Part shown: in pieces, positions 26,737-36,121 of the stretch
Numbering within the stretch: position 1 is the first letter of the stretch
How the letters are laid out: each line of letters starts with the position of its first letter
Assembly (NCBI RefSeq): GCF_000024865.1
Contig: NC_013595.1
Location: 9,734,001 to 9,798,000, forward strand
Length of the DNA stretch: 64,000 nucleotides
DNA from: Streptosporangium roseum DSM 43021
Lineage (GTDB): Bacteria > Actinomycetota > Actinomycetes > Streptosporangiales > Streptosporangiaceae
Direction: 5' to 3'
The notes under the pieces: generated by a model
What the model saw: the letters and a program-made list of their open reading frames with translations, nothing else
Database searches by the model: none
What the model was told of the DNA's origin: nothing
Position numbers and translations under genes: made by a program

Positions 26737-29610
26737 TCATCCCCGCCGAGGCGGATCCGCTCGCCGCCGACCGGATCCGGCTTGTCGGTTCCCATATGAA
26801 GTGATCCGGGGCAGGGCCATCGGGGCGAAGCCGAGATCGGCCAGCGCGGCCGCGCCGCGGGCGGCGTGGTCGCCGCCGGCGAGCACCAGGGTCCGCGCCG
26901 ACTGATAGCGGCAGCCGGCGGTGTCGAACGCGTCTGCCGTGGCGAGCAACCGCTCCTGGTCGTTGTCGAGCAGCGCTTGGGCCCGCTCCACGATGGCAGT
27001 GGCGACCGGGTTGCCGGCCACGATGGTCCGAGCCTCGGCCAGACGGTCGCCGGCGTCGGAGCTCCTGGCGAGCACGGCGGTTTCGGCGCGCAGCGCCACG
27101 TACCAGTGCAGCCAGATCCAGGTGACCCATTGCCACACCTCGCCGGGCTCAGGCGCCATCCGCTCCAGTGCCTCCGGTGCCTGCCCACGGTGGAGCAGGA
27201 GCATCGCGTCGAAGACCGCCCCGTAGCCGCAGGTATTCCCCGGTGAGGGGTCGAGCTGATTCAGCACCGCGCTCCATTCGCGCCAGGCATCCTGGTCGTC
27301 GCGTAGGCCGTGGATCGTCGCCACTGCGGCCGCCGGCGGACCCAGGACGGACATGGCGGGCCTGCCGGCCCGCTGCCACGCGTCGAGGAACCGGATGCTG
27401 CCGGTGAGTATCTCCTCGACGTTGCCCGCCAACGTGTCGGCCACAAGGAGCCAGCCCGTAGCCCGGTGGCCGACTTCCGCCAGCAAGGGATGATCCGCGA
27501 GTTGCCGTGCCCACCGGCGGGCACCCGGCAGGTCGCCGGTGCCGAGGCTGGCCTCGGTGGCCTCGCCGAGCGCCTCGATCAGCTCGTGGGTACCGGCCGG
27601 GGTGTCCGGTGTGGACGAGAGCAGTGTGATCCGGCGCCGGGCCGTGCCGGCGGCGGCGAACGTGTCACCGGCCCAGCTCTGGGCGCAGGTGAGCGTATCG
27701 AGCGCGGCGGACTCGGCGAGCGGGTCATCCGTACGGTGAGCGAGTTCGACCGCTCGTTCGGCGCGTGCGATCGTCATGGGAACCGCGTCGTCGTTCAGGC
27801 CCGGTGCGGCACCGAGCTCGGTGAGCGCCCGCCCAGCTTCGGCCAGCGCCACCGCGGCCTGGGCGGCCGGGTCGTCACCGCCCAGCTCCCGCGCCTGAGT
27901 GATGAGCGCGACCGCCTCTTCCTGTGGCAGCTTCCGTACGAACTTGCCGGAGAACCGGTAGGCGTTGGCGGCGACGGTCGCCAGGTCACAGGCGGCGCCG
28001 GCGGTGTCGCCGGACCGGCGGGCGGCGTCCGCGGCCGCGCGGCGCAGGCGGTACATGTCATCACCGTGCATCCGGCAGCTGGCCACGGCCGCGGCATGCC
28101 GAAGCATCGACGCGACGGCGGCGGGGTCGTCGGCGAGCGCGGCGGCCTGCTCATAGCGCCCCTGGGACTCGCCGATCAGGTTACGGACGAAGGTCAGCTC
28201 CGCCAGATGCCGGGCGAGACCGTACGCGTCCGTGCGCTGTTCCGGCTGACCGGCCGCCCACGCCAGGGCCGCGCGCAGATCGTCCGCCACCGCGTCGAAC
28301 CCGGCCCGCCGGTCCCCCCGTGCCGCTGCCAGACCGGCGGCCCTGGCCAGGCACCAGCGGACGTGGCGGGATCGAGCGTCGACCAGCTCACCGGCCTCGG
28401 ACAGCCGTTCCACCCCGTACTGGCGGATGGTCTCCAACGCCCGGTACTCCGTACCGCCCGGGGACGCCGTCACCACCAGCAGACTCTGTTCGGCCAGCCG
28501 GGCCAGTCCCTCGGCGACGACGCCTTCCTCACCCCCGGCCACCGCCGCCGCCGCCACGGCGGTGAACGGCGCCACGAACACCGACACCCGGCGCAGCAGC
28601 GCCCGGTCGGCCGGCTCCAGCAAAGCATGGCTCCAGTCCAGCGCCCCCCGCACCGAACGGTGCCGCTCATCGGCACGGGAGCCGCCGGTCAGCATCCGCA
28701 GCGGGTGCGACAGGGCGGCGGTGATGCCGTCCAGCCCGAGCGTGGAACACCGGGCGGCGGCCAGCTCGATCGCCAGCGCCATCCCATCCAGCCGATCACA
28801 GATCGAGGCGATCTGGTCGCGCAGCGCAGGGTCCAGCGACCGGCCCACCGCCGCCGCCCGCTCCATGAACAACGCGACCGCGTCCGACTCACCGTCAACG
28901 GCCAGCGACAGCGGCGGGACCGGATACACCCGTTCGAACGGCACCATCAGCCGTGCCCGGCTGGTCGCCAGCACCGCCCCCCGGGGACACGTCGCCAGCA
29001 GCCGCTCAAGAAACAGCGCCACCCCGTCCACCACGTGCTCGCAGTTGTCCAGCACCAGCAGCGCATGGCGGTCGGCCAGCGCGGCGACCACGGACTCGGT
29101 CATGTCGCGACCGGGCTGCTCGCCGAGGCCGACCGCACCGGCGACCGCAGTGGCGATCAGGTCCGGATCGGTGACCGGGACCAGGTCGACGAACCACACC
29201 CCGTCGGAGTACTCGCCGGCTGCCTCCGCGGCCACCGCCAACGCCAGCCGGGTCTTGCCCACTCCGCCGGGACCGACCGCGGTCACCTGACGGTGCGCCT
29301 TGAGCATGCCGGTCAGCTCGATCCGCTCGCTCACCCGGCCGACGAACGAGGTCAGCGGGGCCGGCAGAACCGGTGCCGGATGCGACGGGCCGGCGTCGGC
29401 AGGCTCGGGCGCGCGCCGGGCGAGCGCCCGCCGGTCCGGCACCTCCAGCTTGCGCAGCAGCGAGGAGACGTGACTCTCCACGGTACGCACCGAGATGCAC
29501 AGCCGTGCCGCGATCTCGGCGTTGCTGAGATGGGCTCCGACCAGTTCCAGCACCTCGGCTTCCCGAGGCGAGATCTCCACTTCTGTCACCACTGTCCCAG
29601 TTTCCCGCAT
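26737..29610 (-). CDS. Large regulator: N-terminal LuxR helix-turn-helix, NB-ARC ATPase, TPR-like C-terminus
   Basis: 957 residues. The LuxR-type helix-turn-helix is at the N-terminus (ISPREAEVLELVGAHLSNAE, then RLCISVRTVESHVSSLLRKL), not at the C-terminus as in MalT-like LAL proteins. A STAND/NB-ARC ATPase follows, with Walker A GPGGVGKTRLALAVAA near 112 and LLVLDNCEHVVDGVAL. The last 550 residues are repetitive helices like a TPR sensor. It probably senses a ligand and activates transcription. It is divergent from the VOC gene pair at 29771. Similar in design to the SARP-type protein at 42843, with LuxR replacing SARP. Confidence 0.9.
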   Translation of the reverse strand: MRETGTVVTEVEISPREAEVLELVGAHLSNAEIAARLCISVRTVESHVSSLLRKLEVPDRRALARRAPEPADAGPSHPAPVLPAPLTSFVGRVSERIELTGMLKAHRQVTAVGPGGVGKTRLALAVAAEAAGEYSDGVWFVDLVPVTDPDLIATAVAGAVGLGEQPGRDMTESVVAALADRHALLVLDNCEHVVDGVALFLERLLATCPRGAVLATSRARLMVPFERVYPVPPLSLAVDGESDAVALFMERAAAVGRSLDPALRDQIASICDRLDGMALAIELAAARCSTLGLDGITAALSHPLRMLTGGSRADERHRSVRGALDWSHALLEPADRALLRRVSVFVAPFTAVAAAAVAGGEEGVVAEGLARLAEQSLLVVTASPGGTEYRALETIRQYGVERLSEAGELVDARSRHVRWCLARAAGLAAARGDRRAGFDAVADDLRAALAWAAGQPEQRTDAYGLARHLAELTFVRNLIGESQGRYEQAAALADDPAAVASMLRHAAAVASCRMHGDDMYRLRRAAADAARRSGDTAGAACDLATVAANAYRFSGKFVRKLPQEEAVALITQARELGGDDPAAQAAVALAEAGRALTELGAAPGLNDDAVPMTIARAERAVELAHRTDDPLAESAALDTLTCAQSWAGDTFAAAGTARRRITLLSSTPDTPAGTHELIEALGEATEASLGTGDLPGARRWARQLADHPLLAEVGHRATGWLLVADTLAGNVEEILTGSIRFLDAWQRAGRPAMSVLGPPAAAVATIHGLRDDQDAWREWSAVLNQLDPSPGNTCGYGAVFDAMLLLHRGQAPEALERMAPEPGEVWQWVTWIWLHWYVALRAETAVLARSSDAGDRLAEARTIVAGNPVATAIVERAQALLDNDQERLLATADAFDTAGCRYQSARTLVLAGGDHAARGAAALADLGFAPMALPRITSYGNRQAGSGRRRADPPRRG

Positions 29611-29770
29611 CCTCTCTGCACATCATCCGCAATGGCCACCGTGCGCGATCCGTGCCGTCGATCCGTGGTCGGGTTCCGTGATCACCACGGATGTGGACCC
29701 GCCAGGCCGGGAGAGAAGCTGTGAACACGCAAACAGCGGGTCGATGTGACCCACGACCACAGGAGCGACC

Positions 29771-30127
29771 ATGACCGGCTCTTCCCCCCAGGGAATCAAG
29801 ACCGTGCTGCACCCCGTGTCCGACCTGGCCAAGGCCAAGGCGGTGTACGCGGCCCTGCTCGGCATCGCGCCGCAGACCGACTCGTCCTACTACGTCGGCT
29901 TCGAGGCCGAGGGCCAGCACATCGGACTGGTGCCGGACGGTGGACCGCAGGGCATGGCCTCGCCGGTGGCCTACTGGCACGTACCGGACATTGAGGCGAA
30001 GCTGGCCGAGGTGACCGCCGCGGGAGCCACCGTGAAGGAGGCCGCGCACGAGGTCGGCGGCGGCCGCCTGGCGGCCACCGTCACCGACACCGACGGCAAC
30101 GTCCTCGGGCTGATCCAGGACCGGTGA
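29771..30127 (+). CDS. VOC-family (glyoxalase/bleomycin-resistance-like) protein
   Basis: 118 residues, one VOC module: GIKTVLHPVSDLAKAKAVYA, then HIGLVPDGGPQGMASPVAYW, ending TDTDGNVLGLIQDR. The C-terminal DxDGNxxGL motif is typical of the family, which binds a metal and small ligands or catalyses lyase/isomerase reactions. An AGGAG site precedes ATG 29771. It heads a run of small genes with the double-VOC and DUF1801 genes and lies divergent from the LuxR/NB-ARC regulator. Confidence 0.9.
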   Translation: MTGSSPQGIKTVLHPVSDLAKAKAVYAALLGIAPQTDSSYYVGFEAEGQHIGLVPDGGPQGMASPVAYWHVPDIEAKLAEVTAAGATVKEAAHEVGGGRLAATVTDTDGNVLGLIQDR

Positions 30128-30206
30128 GCGCCGACCTGCCCTGCCATACCCGCCGCGTAGCGGCCGCCGACAAGACAACGAACCCACCTCGCTCAAAGGA
30201 CCTGCC

Positions 30207-30854
30207 ATGACCTCCTTCACATCCGTCACCCTGGAAGTTCCCGACCCCACGGCCGCGGACGCCTTCTACAACGCCTTCGGTCTGGACCCCTACGTGAACG
30301 TACGCGCCTCGGATGCGCCGACGACCGGCTTCCGTGGGTTCGCGCTGTCCCTCGTGGCCTCTCAGCCGGGCAACGTCGACGCCCTCATCGGCGCCGCCCT
30401 CGACGCCGGCGCCACGACGCTGAAGCCCGCCACGAAGGGGTTCTGGGGTTACGGCGGCGTCGTACGCGCTCCGGACGGGACGATCTGCAAGATCGCGTCC
30501 TCGACGAAGAAGGACACCGGCCCTGCCGCCCGGCACGTCGATCAGGTCGCGCTCCTGTTGGGAGTCGCGGACGTCAAGGCGAGCAAGCGGTTCTACGTCG
30601 AGCGCGGCCTGGCCGTGGCCAAGAGCTTCGGCGGCAAGTACGTCGAGTTCGACACCCCGTCGTCGGCCGTCACGCTGGCGCTCTACCCGCGCCGCGCCCT
30701 CGCCAAGGACTCCGGCGTCTCCCAGGAGGGCGTCGGATCGCACCGGATCGTGATCGGCAGCGACGCCAGGTCCTTCACCGACCCGGACGGGTTCGTGTGG
30801 GAGGTCGCATCCGGGCTCGACGCGAGGAGAGCGAACCGCCCGACCGCGAGCTGA
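30207..30854 (+). CDS. Two-module VOC-family (glyoxalase-like) protein
   Basis: 215 residues with two tandem VOC modules: FTSVTLEVPDPTAADAFYNA to VVRAPDGTICKIASS, and VDQVALLLGVADVKASKRFY to SFTDPDGFVWEVASG. Single-gene fusions of two modules form the active barrel within one chain. It is 79 bases behind the single-VOC gene and may be cotranscribed with it. Substrate unknown. Confidence 0.88.
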   Translation: MTSFTSVTLEVPDPTAADAFYNAFGLDPYVNVRASDAPTTGFRGFALSLVASQPGNVDALIGAALDAGATTLKPATKGFWGYGGVVRAPDGTICKIASSTKKDTGPAARHVDQVALLLGVADVKASKRFYVERGLAVAKSFGGKYVEFDTPSSAVTLALYPRRALAKDSGVSQEGVGSHRIVIGSDARSFTDPDGFVWEVASGLDARRANRPTAS

Positions 30855-31008
30855 TGCGCGACGGCAACTGAGCTGGTCGGTCCGACGCCTCGACCGGACA
30901 CGCCGCCTGCCCGAGGCTTCACGCTCCGGTGGCACCGCCCCCGAGCAGAGGACCACAAGGTCCCTTCTCAAGATCCCGAAAATCAAGATCCTCAAGGAGA
31001 AATCCACC

Positions 31009-31449
31009 ATGAGCAGCACCTACCAGGGATTCACGGCCGAGGAGCGGGCCGCGATGAAGGACCATGCACAAGATCAGAAGAAGGCGGCGCGCCGCAGCTC
31101 ACGTGCCGACAAGACGGCGCAGGACGAGCGGGACGTACTCGCGAAGATCGCCGAAATGCAGGAATCCGACCGGATCTTGGCCGAGCGCGTCCATGCCGTC
31201 ATCACCGCCAGCGCCCCAGCCCTCGCGCCGAAGCTCTGGTATGGGATGCCCGCCTACACACTGCACGGCAAGATCGTGTGCCACTTCCAGAGCGCGGCCA
31301 AGTTCAAGACACGCTACGCGACGCTCGGGTTCAGCGACCAGGCAAACCTGGACGACGGCACGATGTGGGCTGCCGGTTTCGCCCTGACCGAGGTGACGGC
31401 CGAGGTGGAGGCACGGATCAGTGCGCTGGTGAAGCAGGCGGCGAGCTGA
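31009..31449 (+). CDS. DUF1801/YdhG-like protein
   Basis: 146 residues. A charged N-terminal helix (GFTAEERAAMKDHAQDQKKA) leads into PALAPKLWYGMPAYTLHGKI and ATLGFSDQANLDDGTMWAAG, the DUF1801 signature (the LWYGMPAY segment). The family has an YjbR/frataxin-like fold of uncertain biochemical role and often sits with VOC and stress genes, as here. An AAGGAGA site precedes ATG 31009. Confidence 0.88.
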   Translation: MSSTYQGFTAEERAAMKDHAQDQKKAARRSSRADKTAQDERDVLAKIAEMQESDRILAERVHAVITASAPALAPKLWYGMPAYTLHGKIVCHFQSAAKFKTRYATLGFSDQANLDDGTMWAAGFALTEVTAEVEARISALVKQAAS

Positions 31450-31645
31450 GGCGCGGTTGTTGCACTGTCCTTTCCATGCTTTGAAGGACCGGACCGCACA
31501 GGCACGCTCGAACGGAAGCGGATCAACAGCACTGAGAACGGATCGCCTCATGGATCAGATTTGTGCGACTGGATCAGATGCGCCGAGAACCGGCACGGCC
31601 CGCGGCCACGCCTGGTTGACATCCCCGCGCAGGTGAAAGATGGTT

Positions 31646-31681
31646 GTTCGTATAAAGGACACTGACGTCCGTTTATCGGAC
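31646..31681 (+). promoter_or_regulatory. Two tandem IclR-like dyads upstream of hmgA
   Basis: Site A at 31646-31660 (GTTCG TATAA AGGAC) and site B at 31667-31681 (GTCCG TTTAT CGGAC) share a 5-5-5 layout and lie 21 bp apart, two helical turns, 18 bases before the hmgA start. Site B is a perfect dyad. GTTCG-like arms around an A/T spacer resemble IclR-family operators, and homogentisate genes are often under such control. The regulator is not adjacent. Confidence 0.55.
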
Positions 31682-31698
31682 AGGCTGGGGAGAAGCGG

Positions 31699-32868
31699 AT
31701 GCCGTACTACCGCGTCGTGGGGGAGATCCCCCGCAAGCGACACGTGCAGTTCCGGCGGCCCGACGGCGGGCTGTACGCCGAGGAGCTGATGGGCGAGGAG
31801 GGGTTCTCCAGCGACTCGTCCCTGCTCTACCATCGCCACCTCCCCACGGCGATCATCAAGGCCGAGGCGGTGGAGCCCACGACGGCTGCGGCGCTGACCC
31901 CCAACCTGCCCCTCTCCCCGCGCCACTTCCGCACCCAGGACCTGCCGGCGGGCGGCGACCTGGTCACCGGGCGCGGGCTGCTGGCGGGCAACGCCGACGT
32001 CCGCATGTCGTACGCCGCGAGCGAGACCCCCAGCGAGCTGTACCGCAACTCCATGGGCGACGAGTGCGTCTACATCGCCAGTGGCCAGGTCAGGTTCGAG
32101 TCGACCTACGGCGCCATCGAGGCCGGCGAGGGCGACTACGTCGTCATCCCCACCGGGACGATCCACCGCTGGGTCCCCCGGGGCCGCGTCACGGCCTTCG
32201 CGATCGAGGCGGCGGGGCACATCCGGCCGCCCAAGCGCTACCTGTCCAAATACGGCCAGTTCCTGGAGCACGCCCCCTACTGCGAGCGCGACCTGCGCAC
32301 CCCGCAGGAGCCGCTGACCGTCGAGGGCGAGGAGGTGCCGGTGCTGGTCCGCACGCGCGGCGGGCTGACCCGGCTGGTCTACCGCAACCACCCCTTCGAC
32401 GTGGTCGGCTGGGACGGCTGCCTCTACCCCTACGCCTTCAACATCAACGACTTCGAGCCCATCGTGAAGCGCACCCACGCCCCGCCGCCGGTGCACCAGA
32501 CCTTCGAGGGCCCGAACTTCGTGATCTGCTCGTTCTGCCCCCGGCCTCTCGACTTCCACCCCGACGCCGTCCCGATCCCCTACAACCACCACAACGTCGA
32601 CTCCGACGAGCTGATGTTCTACGCGGGCGGCGACTACACCGCGCGCAAGGGCTCGGGCATCGACGTCGGCTCGATCTCGCTGCATCCCGCCGGGTTCACC
32701 CACGGCCCGCAGCCGGGCGCCGTCGAGGCCGTCATCGAGGCGGTACGGCAGGGGCACACCCAGACGAGCGAGCTGGCCGTGATGGTCGACACCTTCCGCC
32801 CGCTCGACCTGGGCCCCGCCGGGCTGTCGGTCGAGGACCCCGCCTACGCGTGGACCTGGGCACGATGA
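31699..32868 (+). CDS. hmgA: Homogentisate 1,2-dioxygenase
   Basis: 389 residues, the shorter actinobacterial form. It opens MPYYRVVGEIPRKRHVQFRR and contains YNHHNVDSDELMFYAGGDYT, whose histidine and glutamate residues supply the non-heme iron site, and SLHPAGFTHGPQPG. It cleaves the ring of homogentisate, from tyrosine and phenylalanine, to maleylacetoacetate. GGGGAGAAG precedes the ATG. It overlaps the next gene by ATGA and heads the hmgA, unknown, fahA operon. Confidence 0.95.
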   Translation: MPYYRVVGEIPRKRHVQFRRPDGGLYAEELMGEEGFSSDSSLLYHRHLPTAIIKAEAVEPTTAAALTPNLPLSPRHFRTQDLPAGGDLVTGRGLLAGNADVRMSYAASETPSELYRNSMGDECVYIASGQVRFESTYGAIEAGEGDYVVIPTGTIHRWVPRGRVTAFAIEAAGHIRPPKRYLSKYGQFLEHAPYCERDLRTPQEPLTVEGEEVPVLVRTRGGLTRLVYRNHPFDVVGWDGCLYPYAFNINDFEPIVKRTHAPPPVHQTFEGPNFVICSFCPRPLDFHPDAVPIPYNHHNVDSDELMFYAGGDYTARKGSGIDVGSISLHPAGFTHGPQPGAVEAVIEAVRQGHTQTSELAVMVDTFRPLDLGPAGLSVEDPAYAWTWAR

Positions 32869-33635
32869 CGCTCTTCCACTCCCTCGTCGACGACGCCGGG
32901 CTGTTCCCGCCGACCGCGCTGCCGATGGCCGAGGCCCTGCGGCGGCACCGGGCCGACCTGGCCGGGGGCAGCCCGGTGCTCACCCACCGCTTCCTCTGCC
33001 CGGCCGGCCGCCTGCCGGAGCTCCGCGCCCACCTGGACTTCCCGATCAGGCTCGGGCTGATCCTCGACACCCCGGACGTCCCGTCGCCCGCCGACCTCGC
33101 CGGCCTCGCCGTCGAACTGGTCGAGGTGCCGGGCGGGCGGGCCGTCGCCCTGGACCTCCCGGCCCGCCAGTTCGTCGAGGTCACCGCCGCCCAGCTCCCC
33201 GTGGACGTGCCGCCCGGGACCGGGCTGAAGATCAGGTGCGGCGGGCTGACCGCGGCCGCCTTCCCCAGCGCCCAGGACCTTGGCTCCTTCATCACCTACT
33301 GCGCCGGGCGCGACATCCCGTTCAAGGCGACCGCGGGTCTGCACAACGCGGTCCGCCACTTCCACCCGGCGCTGGGCGCCGACCGGCACGGCTTCCTCAA
33401 CCTGGTCCTGGCGGTCTGCGCGGCCGTGGAGGGCCGGGACCCGGTGCCGGTGCTGCGCTCGACGGACGTGGGCGAGCTGGTACGGCTGGCGCGGGCCGTA
33501 CCGGACGACACCGCCGGGCGCGCCAGGAGGCTGCTGGTGTCGTACGGCTCGTGCAGCACGAGCACCCCGATCGAGGACCTGCTGGCCCTCGGCCTGATCA
33601 CCGGCACGACCGCCGACGTAGAGGAGAACGTGTGA
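32865..33635 (+). CDS. Conserved unknown protein between hmgA and fahA; candidate maleylacetoacetate isomerase
   Basis: 256 residues: MTLFHSLVDDAGLFPPTALP, then VLTHRFLCPAGRLPELRAHL, GTGLKIRCGGLTAAAFPSAQ and IPFKATAGLHNAVRHFHPAL. Alternating strands and helices suggest an alpha/beta or TIM-barrel-like fold. The invariant-looking KIRCGG and KATAGLHNAVRH motifs resemble active-site segments. It shares ATGA with hmgA and TGATG with fahA, so it is translationally coupled to both. I recognise no named family. The isomerase step of the pathway has no other candidate here, so that function is inferred from position only. Confidence 0.85.
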   Translation: MTLFHSLVDDAGLFPPTALPMAEALRRHRADLAGGSPVLTHRFLCPAGRLPELRAHLDFPIRLGLILDTPDVPSPADLAGLAVELVEVPGGRAVALDLPARQFVEVTAAQLPVDVPPGTGLKIRCGGLTAAAFPSAQDLGSFITYCAGRDIPFKATAGLHNAVRHFHPALGADRHGFLNLVLAVCAAVEGRDPVPVLRSTDVGELVRLARAVPDDTAGRARRLLVSYGSCSTSTPIEDLLALGLITGTTADVEENV

Positions 33636-34771
33636 TGTCTTGGGGCCTGGAGCACCTGCCCTACGGAGTCTTCTCCCGGCAGGAGGGCGAGACCCCCCGC
33701 GTCGGCGTGCGGTACGGCGAGCACGTGGTCGACCTCGCCGGCGCCCTGCACGACGAGGTCTTCGCCACCGGTTCGCTCAACGCCTTCATGGCCAGGGGCT
33801 CGGCCGCGTGGCAGTCCACCCGGGCGGTGATCCAGAACAAGCTGAGCACCGACCGGGCCGCGATCGAGGCGCACCTGATCCCGCTGGACCTGGTCACGCT
33901 GCACCTGCCGGTCGAGGTGGCCGACTACGTCGACTTCTACTGCTCGCTGGAGCACGCCTCCAACCTCGGCCGGATGTTCCGCCCCGACGAGGAGCCGCTG
34001 AAGCCGAACTGGCGGCACCTGCCCGTCGGCTACCACGGCCGGGCCGGGACCGTCGTGGCGTCCGGCACGCCGATCGTGCGGCCGTCCGGGCAGCGCGGCG
34101 CCGGGGTCTTCGGCCCCTCGGCCAAACTGGACATCGAGGCGGAGCTCGGCTTCGTGGTCGGCTCGCCGACGGCCCTCGGCGAGCGGGCCGGCCGGTTCGA
34201 GGACCACGTGTTCGGCGTGACGCTGGTCAACGACTGGAGTGCCCGGGACATCCAGGCGTGGGAGTACGTCCCGCTGGGGCCGTTCCTCGGCAAGTCCTTC
34301 GCCACCTCGGTGTCGCCGTGGGTCACCCCGCTGGCGGCCCTGTCGCAGGCCCGCCTCCCGGGCCGGCCACAGGACCCCGAGCCGCTGGACTACCTGCGCC
34401 GCCGGGAGCCGTGGGGCCTCGACCTGACGCTGGAGGTCTCGCTGAACGGCGAGGTCGTCTCCCGCCCGCCGTACCGGGACATGTACTGGACGCCCGACCA
34501 GATGCTCGCCCACATGACCGTCAACGGCGCCCGCCTGCGCACCGGGGACCTCTACGCCAGCGGCACGGTCTCCGGCGGCGGGCAGGACGAGCGGGGGTCG
34601 CTGATCGAGCTGACCTGGAACGGCACCGAACCGCTCAAACTGCCCGACGGCTCGGCCAGGACCTTCCTGGAGGACGGCGACACCGTCACGATCACCGCGT
34701 CCGCTCCCGGTCCCGGCGGGACCGTGATCACCCTGGGCGAGGTGTCGGGAACCATCCGGCCCGCACGATAG
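33635..34771 (+). CDS. fahA: Fumarylacetoacetase
   Basis: 378 residues. The N-terminal SH3-like domain (LPYGVFSRQEGETPRVGVRY) is followed by the FAH catalytic domain: YVDFYCSLEHASNLGRMFRP, PVGYHGRAGTVVASGTPI, ELGFVVG, LVNDWSARDIQAWEYVPLGP and LGKSFATSVSPWV, with the metal-binding acidic residues in place. It hydrolyses fumarylacetoacetate to fumarate and acetoacetate, the last step of tyrosine catabolism. The ATG overlaps the stop of the unknown gene, after GAGGAGA. Confidence 0.95.
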   Translation: MSWGLEHLPYGVFSRQEGETPRVGVRYGEHVVDLAGALHDEVFATGSLNAFMARGSAAWQSTRAVIQNKLSTDRAAIEAHLIPLDLVTLHLPVEVADYVDFYCSLEHASNLGRMFRPDEEPLKPNWRHLPVGYHGRAGTVVASGTPIVRPSGQRGAGVFGPSAKLDIEAELGFVVGSPTALGERAGRFEDHVFGVTLVNDWSARDIQAWEYVPLGPFLGKSFATSVSPWVTPLAALSQARLPGRPQDPEPLDYLRRREPWGLDLTLEVSLNGEVVSRPPYRDMYWTPDQMLAHMTVNGARLRTGDLYASGTVSGGGQDERGSLIELTWNGTEPLKLPDGSARTFLEDGDTVTITASAPGPGGTVITLGEVSGTIRPAR

Positions 34772-34858
34772 GCCCGCCATGTGACTTCGCGTGCTCTCAT
34801 GATCACCCGTCGCTAGTGTGGGGTCGCAAACGTTCACGGACCCCGAAGGCAGGAACAG

Positions 34859-36067
34859 ATGCGGCACGCCGCGGGATGTCTCCCGATCGTCCTCCTCCCC
34901 CTCGCCATCACGGGCTGCTCGTCGGTCGTGGCCGGAGGCGACCATCCGGCGGCGGCGCCGAGAGTGAAGATCTCCCCGTCCCCGGACTCCGTGCGGGCCG
35001 GCACCGGCCGGGGCCTGGTCGTCCGGGCCGCCACGGGCACGCTGACCGGGGTGACCGCCTACGGGGGCGGCGCCCCGGTGCCGGGCCGGTTCGACGGCAC
35101 CCGTTCCACCTGGCGCTCGGACTGGACCCTGACCCCCGACCGGGAGTACATCGTCAAGGTCACCGCGGCGGGCGGGGACGGCGCCACGACGACCACCTAC
35201 GGCAGGTTCCGCACGCTCGCACCCTCCCGGACCTTCCAGGTCGCCTCCGTCGTCCCCGCGCCGGGCGAGACCGTGGGCGTCGGCATGCCGATCATCGTGG
35301 ACTTCACCGTCCCGGTGGAGGACAGGGCGGCCGTCGAGAAGGCCCTGGAGGTCCGCTCCACCAAACCTGTCGAGGGCGCCTGGCACTGGGTGAGCGACAC
35401 CGAGGTGGTCTACCGCCCCCGCCGTGACTGGCCGGCCCGGCAGCGGGTCTCCTTCACCGCGCACCTGTCCGGGGTCCGCGCGTCCAGGGACACCTACGGC
35501 ACGGCCGACCACACGGTGCCCTTCGCCATCGGCCGGGGGCAGGTCAGCTTCATCGACACCCGGACCCACCAGATGCGGGTCATGCGGGACGGCAGGACGG
35601 TCCAGCGGATGGCCATCAGCGCCGGCATGGCCACCACCGAGGAATACACCACGACGAGCGGCATCCACCTGACCATGGACAAGGCCGACCCGGTCCGCAT
35701 GGTCTCCCCCGGCCGCAAGAAGGGCGACCCCGGCTTCTACGACGTCATGATCGACCACGCGGTCCGGATCTCCAACAGCGGCGAATACGTCCATGCCAAG
35801 GACAACGTGTGGGCGCAGGGCAGGCAGAACGTCAGCCACGGCTGCGTCAACGCCCGGCCCGACCAGGCCGCCTGGTTCTTCGACAGCTCCCTGCGCGGCG
35901 ACCCGGTCGTCATCCAGGGCACCGACCGCGAGCTCCGCTGGGACAACGGCTGGGGTTACTGGCAGCGTTCCTGGGAGGAGTGGCTCGGCGGCAGCGCCCT
36001 GCGCGCCGCCGAGCCGCCGCAGCTCCTGATGACCCCTGACACTCCGCCAGATAACGACATACGGTAG
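34859..36067 (+). CDS. L,D-transpeptidase lipoprotein (LdtMt2-like)
   Basis: 402 residues. A lipoprotein signal ends at LAITGC (Cys20). Two Ig-like domains follow (about 45-115 and 120-215; FQVASVVPAPGETVGVGMPI), then a YkuD domain with HAVRISNSGEYVHAKDNVWA and SHGCVN, catalytic Cys329. A C-terminal subdomain ends in WGYWQRSWEEWLGG. It makes 3-3 cross-links in peptidoglycan on the outer face of the membrane and is beta-lactam-tolerant except to carbapenems. The lone gene starts 87 bases after fahA with its own promoter likely. Confidence 0.93.
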   Translation: MRHAAGCLPIVLLPLAITGCSSVVAGGDHPAAAPRVKISPSPDSVRAGTGRGLVVRAATGTLTGVTAYGGGAPVPGRFDGTRSTWRSDWTLTPDREYIVKVTAAGGDGATTTTYGRFRTLAPSRTFQVASVVPAPGETVGVGMPIIVDFTVPVEDRAAVEKALEVRSTKPVEGAWHWVSDTEVVYRPRRDWPARQRVSFTAHLSGVRASRDTYGTADHTVPFAIGRGQVSFIDTRTHQMRVMRDGRTVQRMAISAGMATTEEYTTTSGIHLTMDKADPVRMVSPGRKKGDPGFYDVMIDHAVRISNSGEYVHAKDNVWAQGRQNVSHGCVNARPDQAAWFFDSSLRGDPVVIQGTDRELRWDNGWGYWQRSWEEWLGGSALRAAEPPQLLMTPDTPPDNDIR

Positions 36068-36121
36068 GGGAAGGAACCTCCCGGGCATTCGCCACGTTTA
36101 ACAAGGCAGGAGGGCCGGAGC

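Noticed and set aside
33296..36088. A 930-codon minus-strand frame across fahA and the transpeptidase gene
   Set aside because: It crosses two genes whose products are unmistakable on the plus strand.
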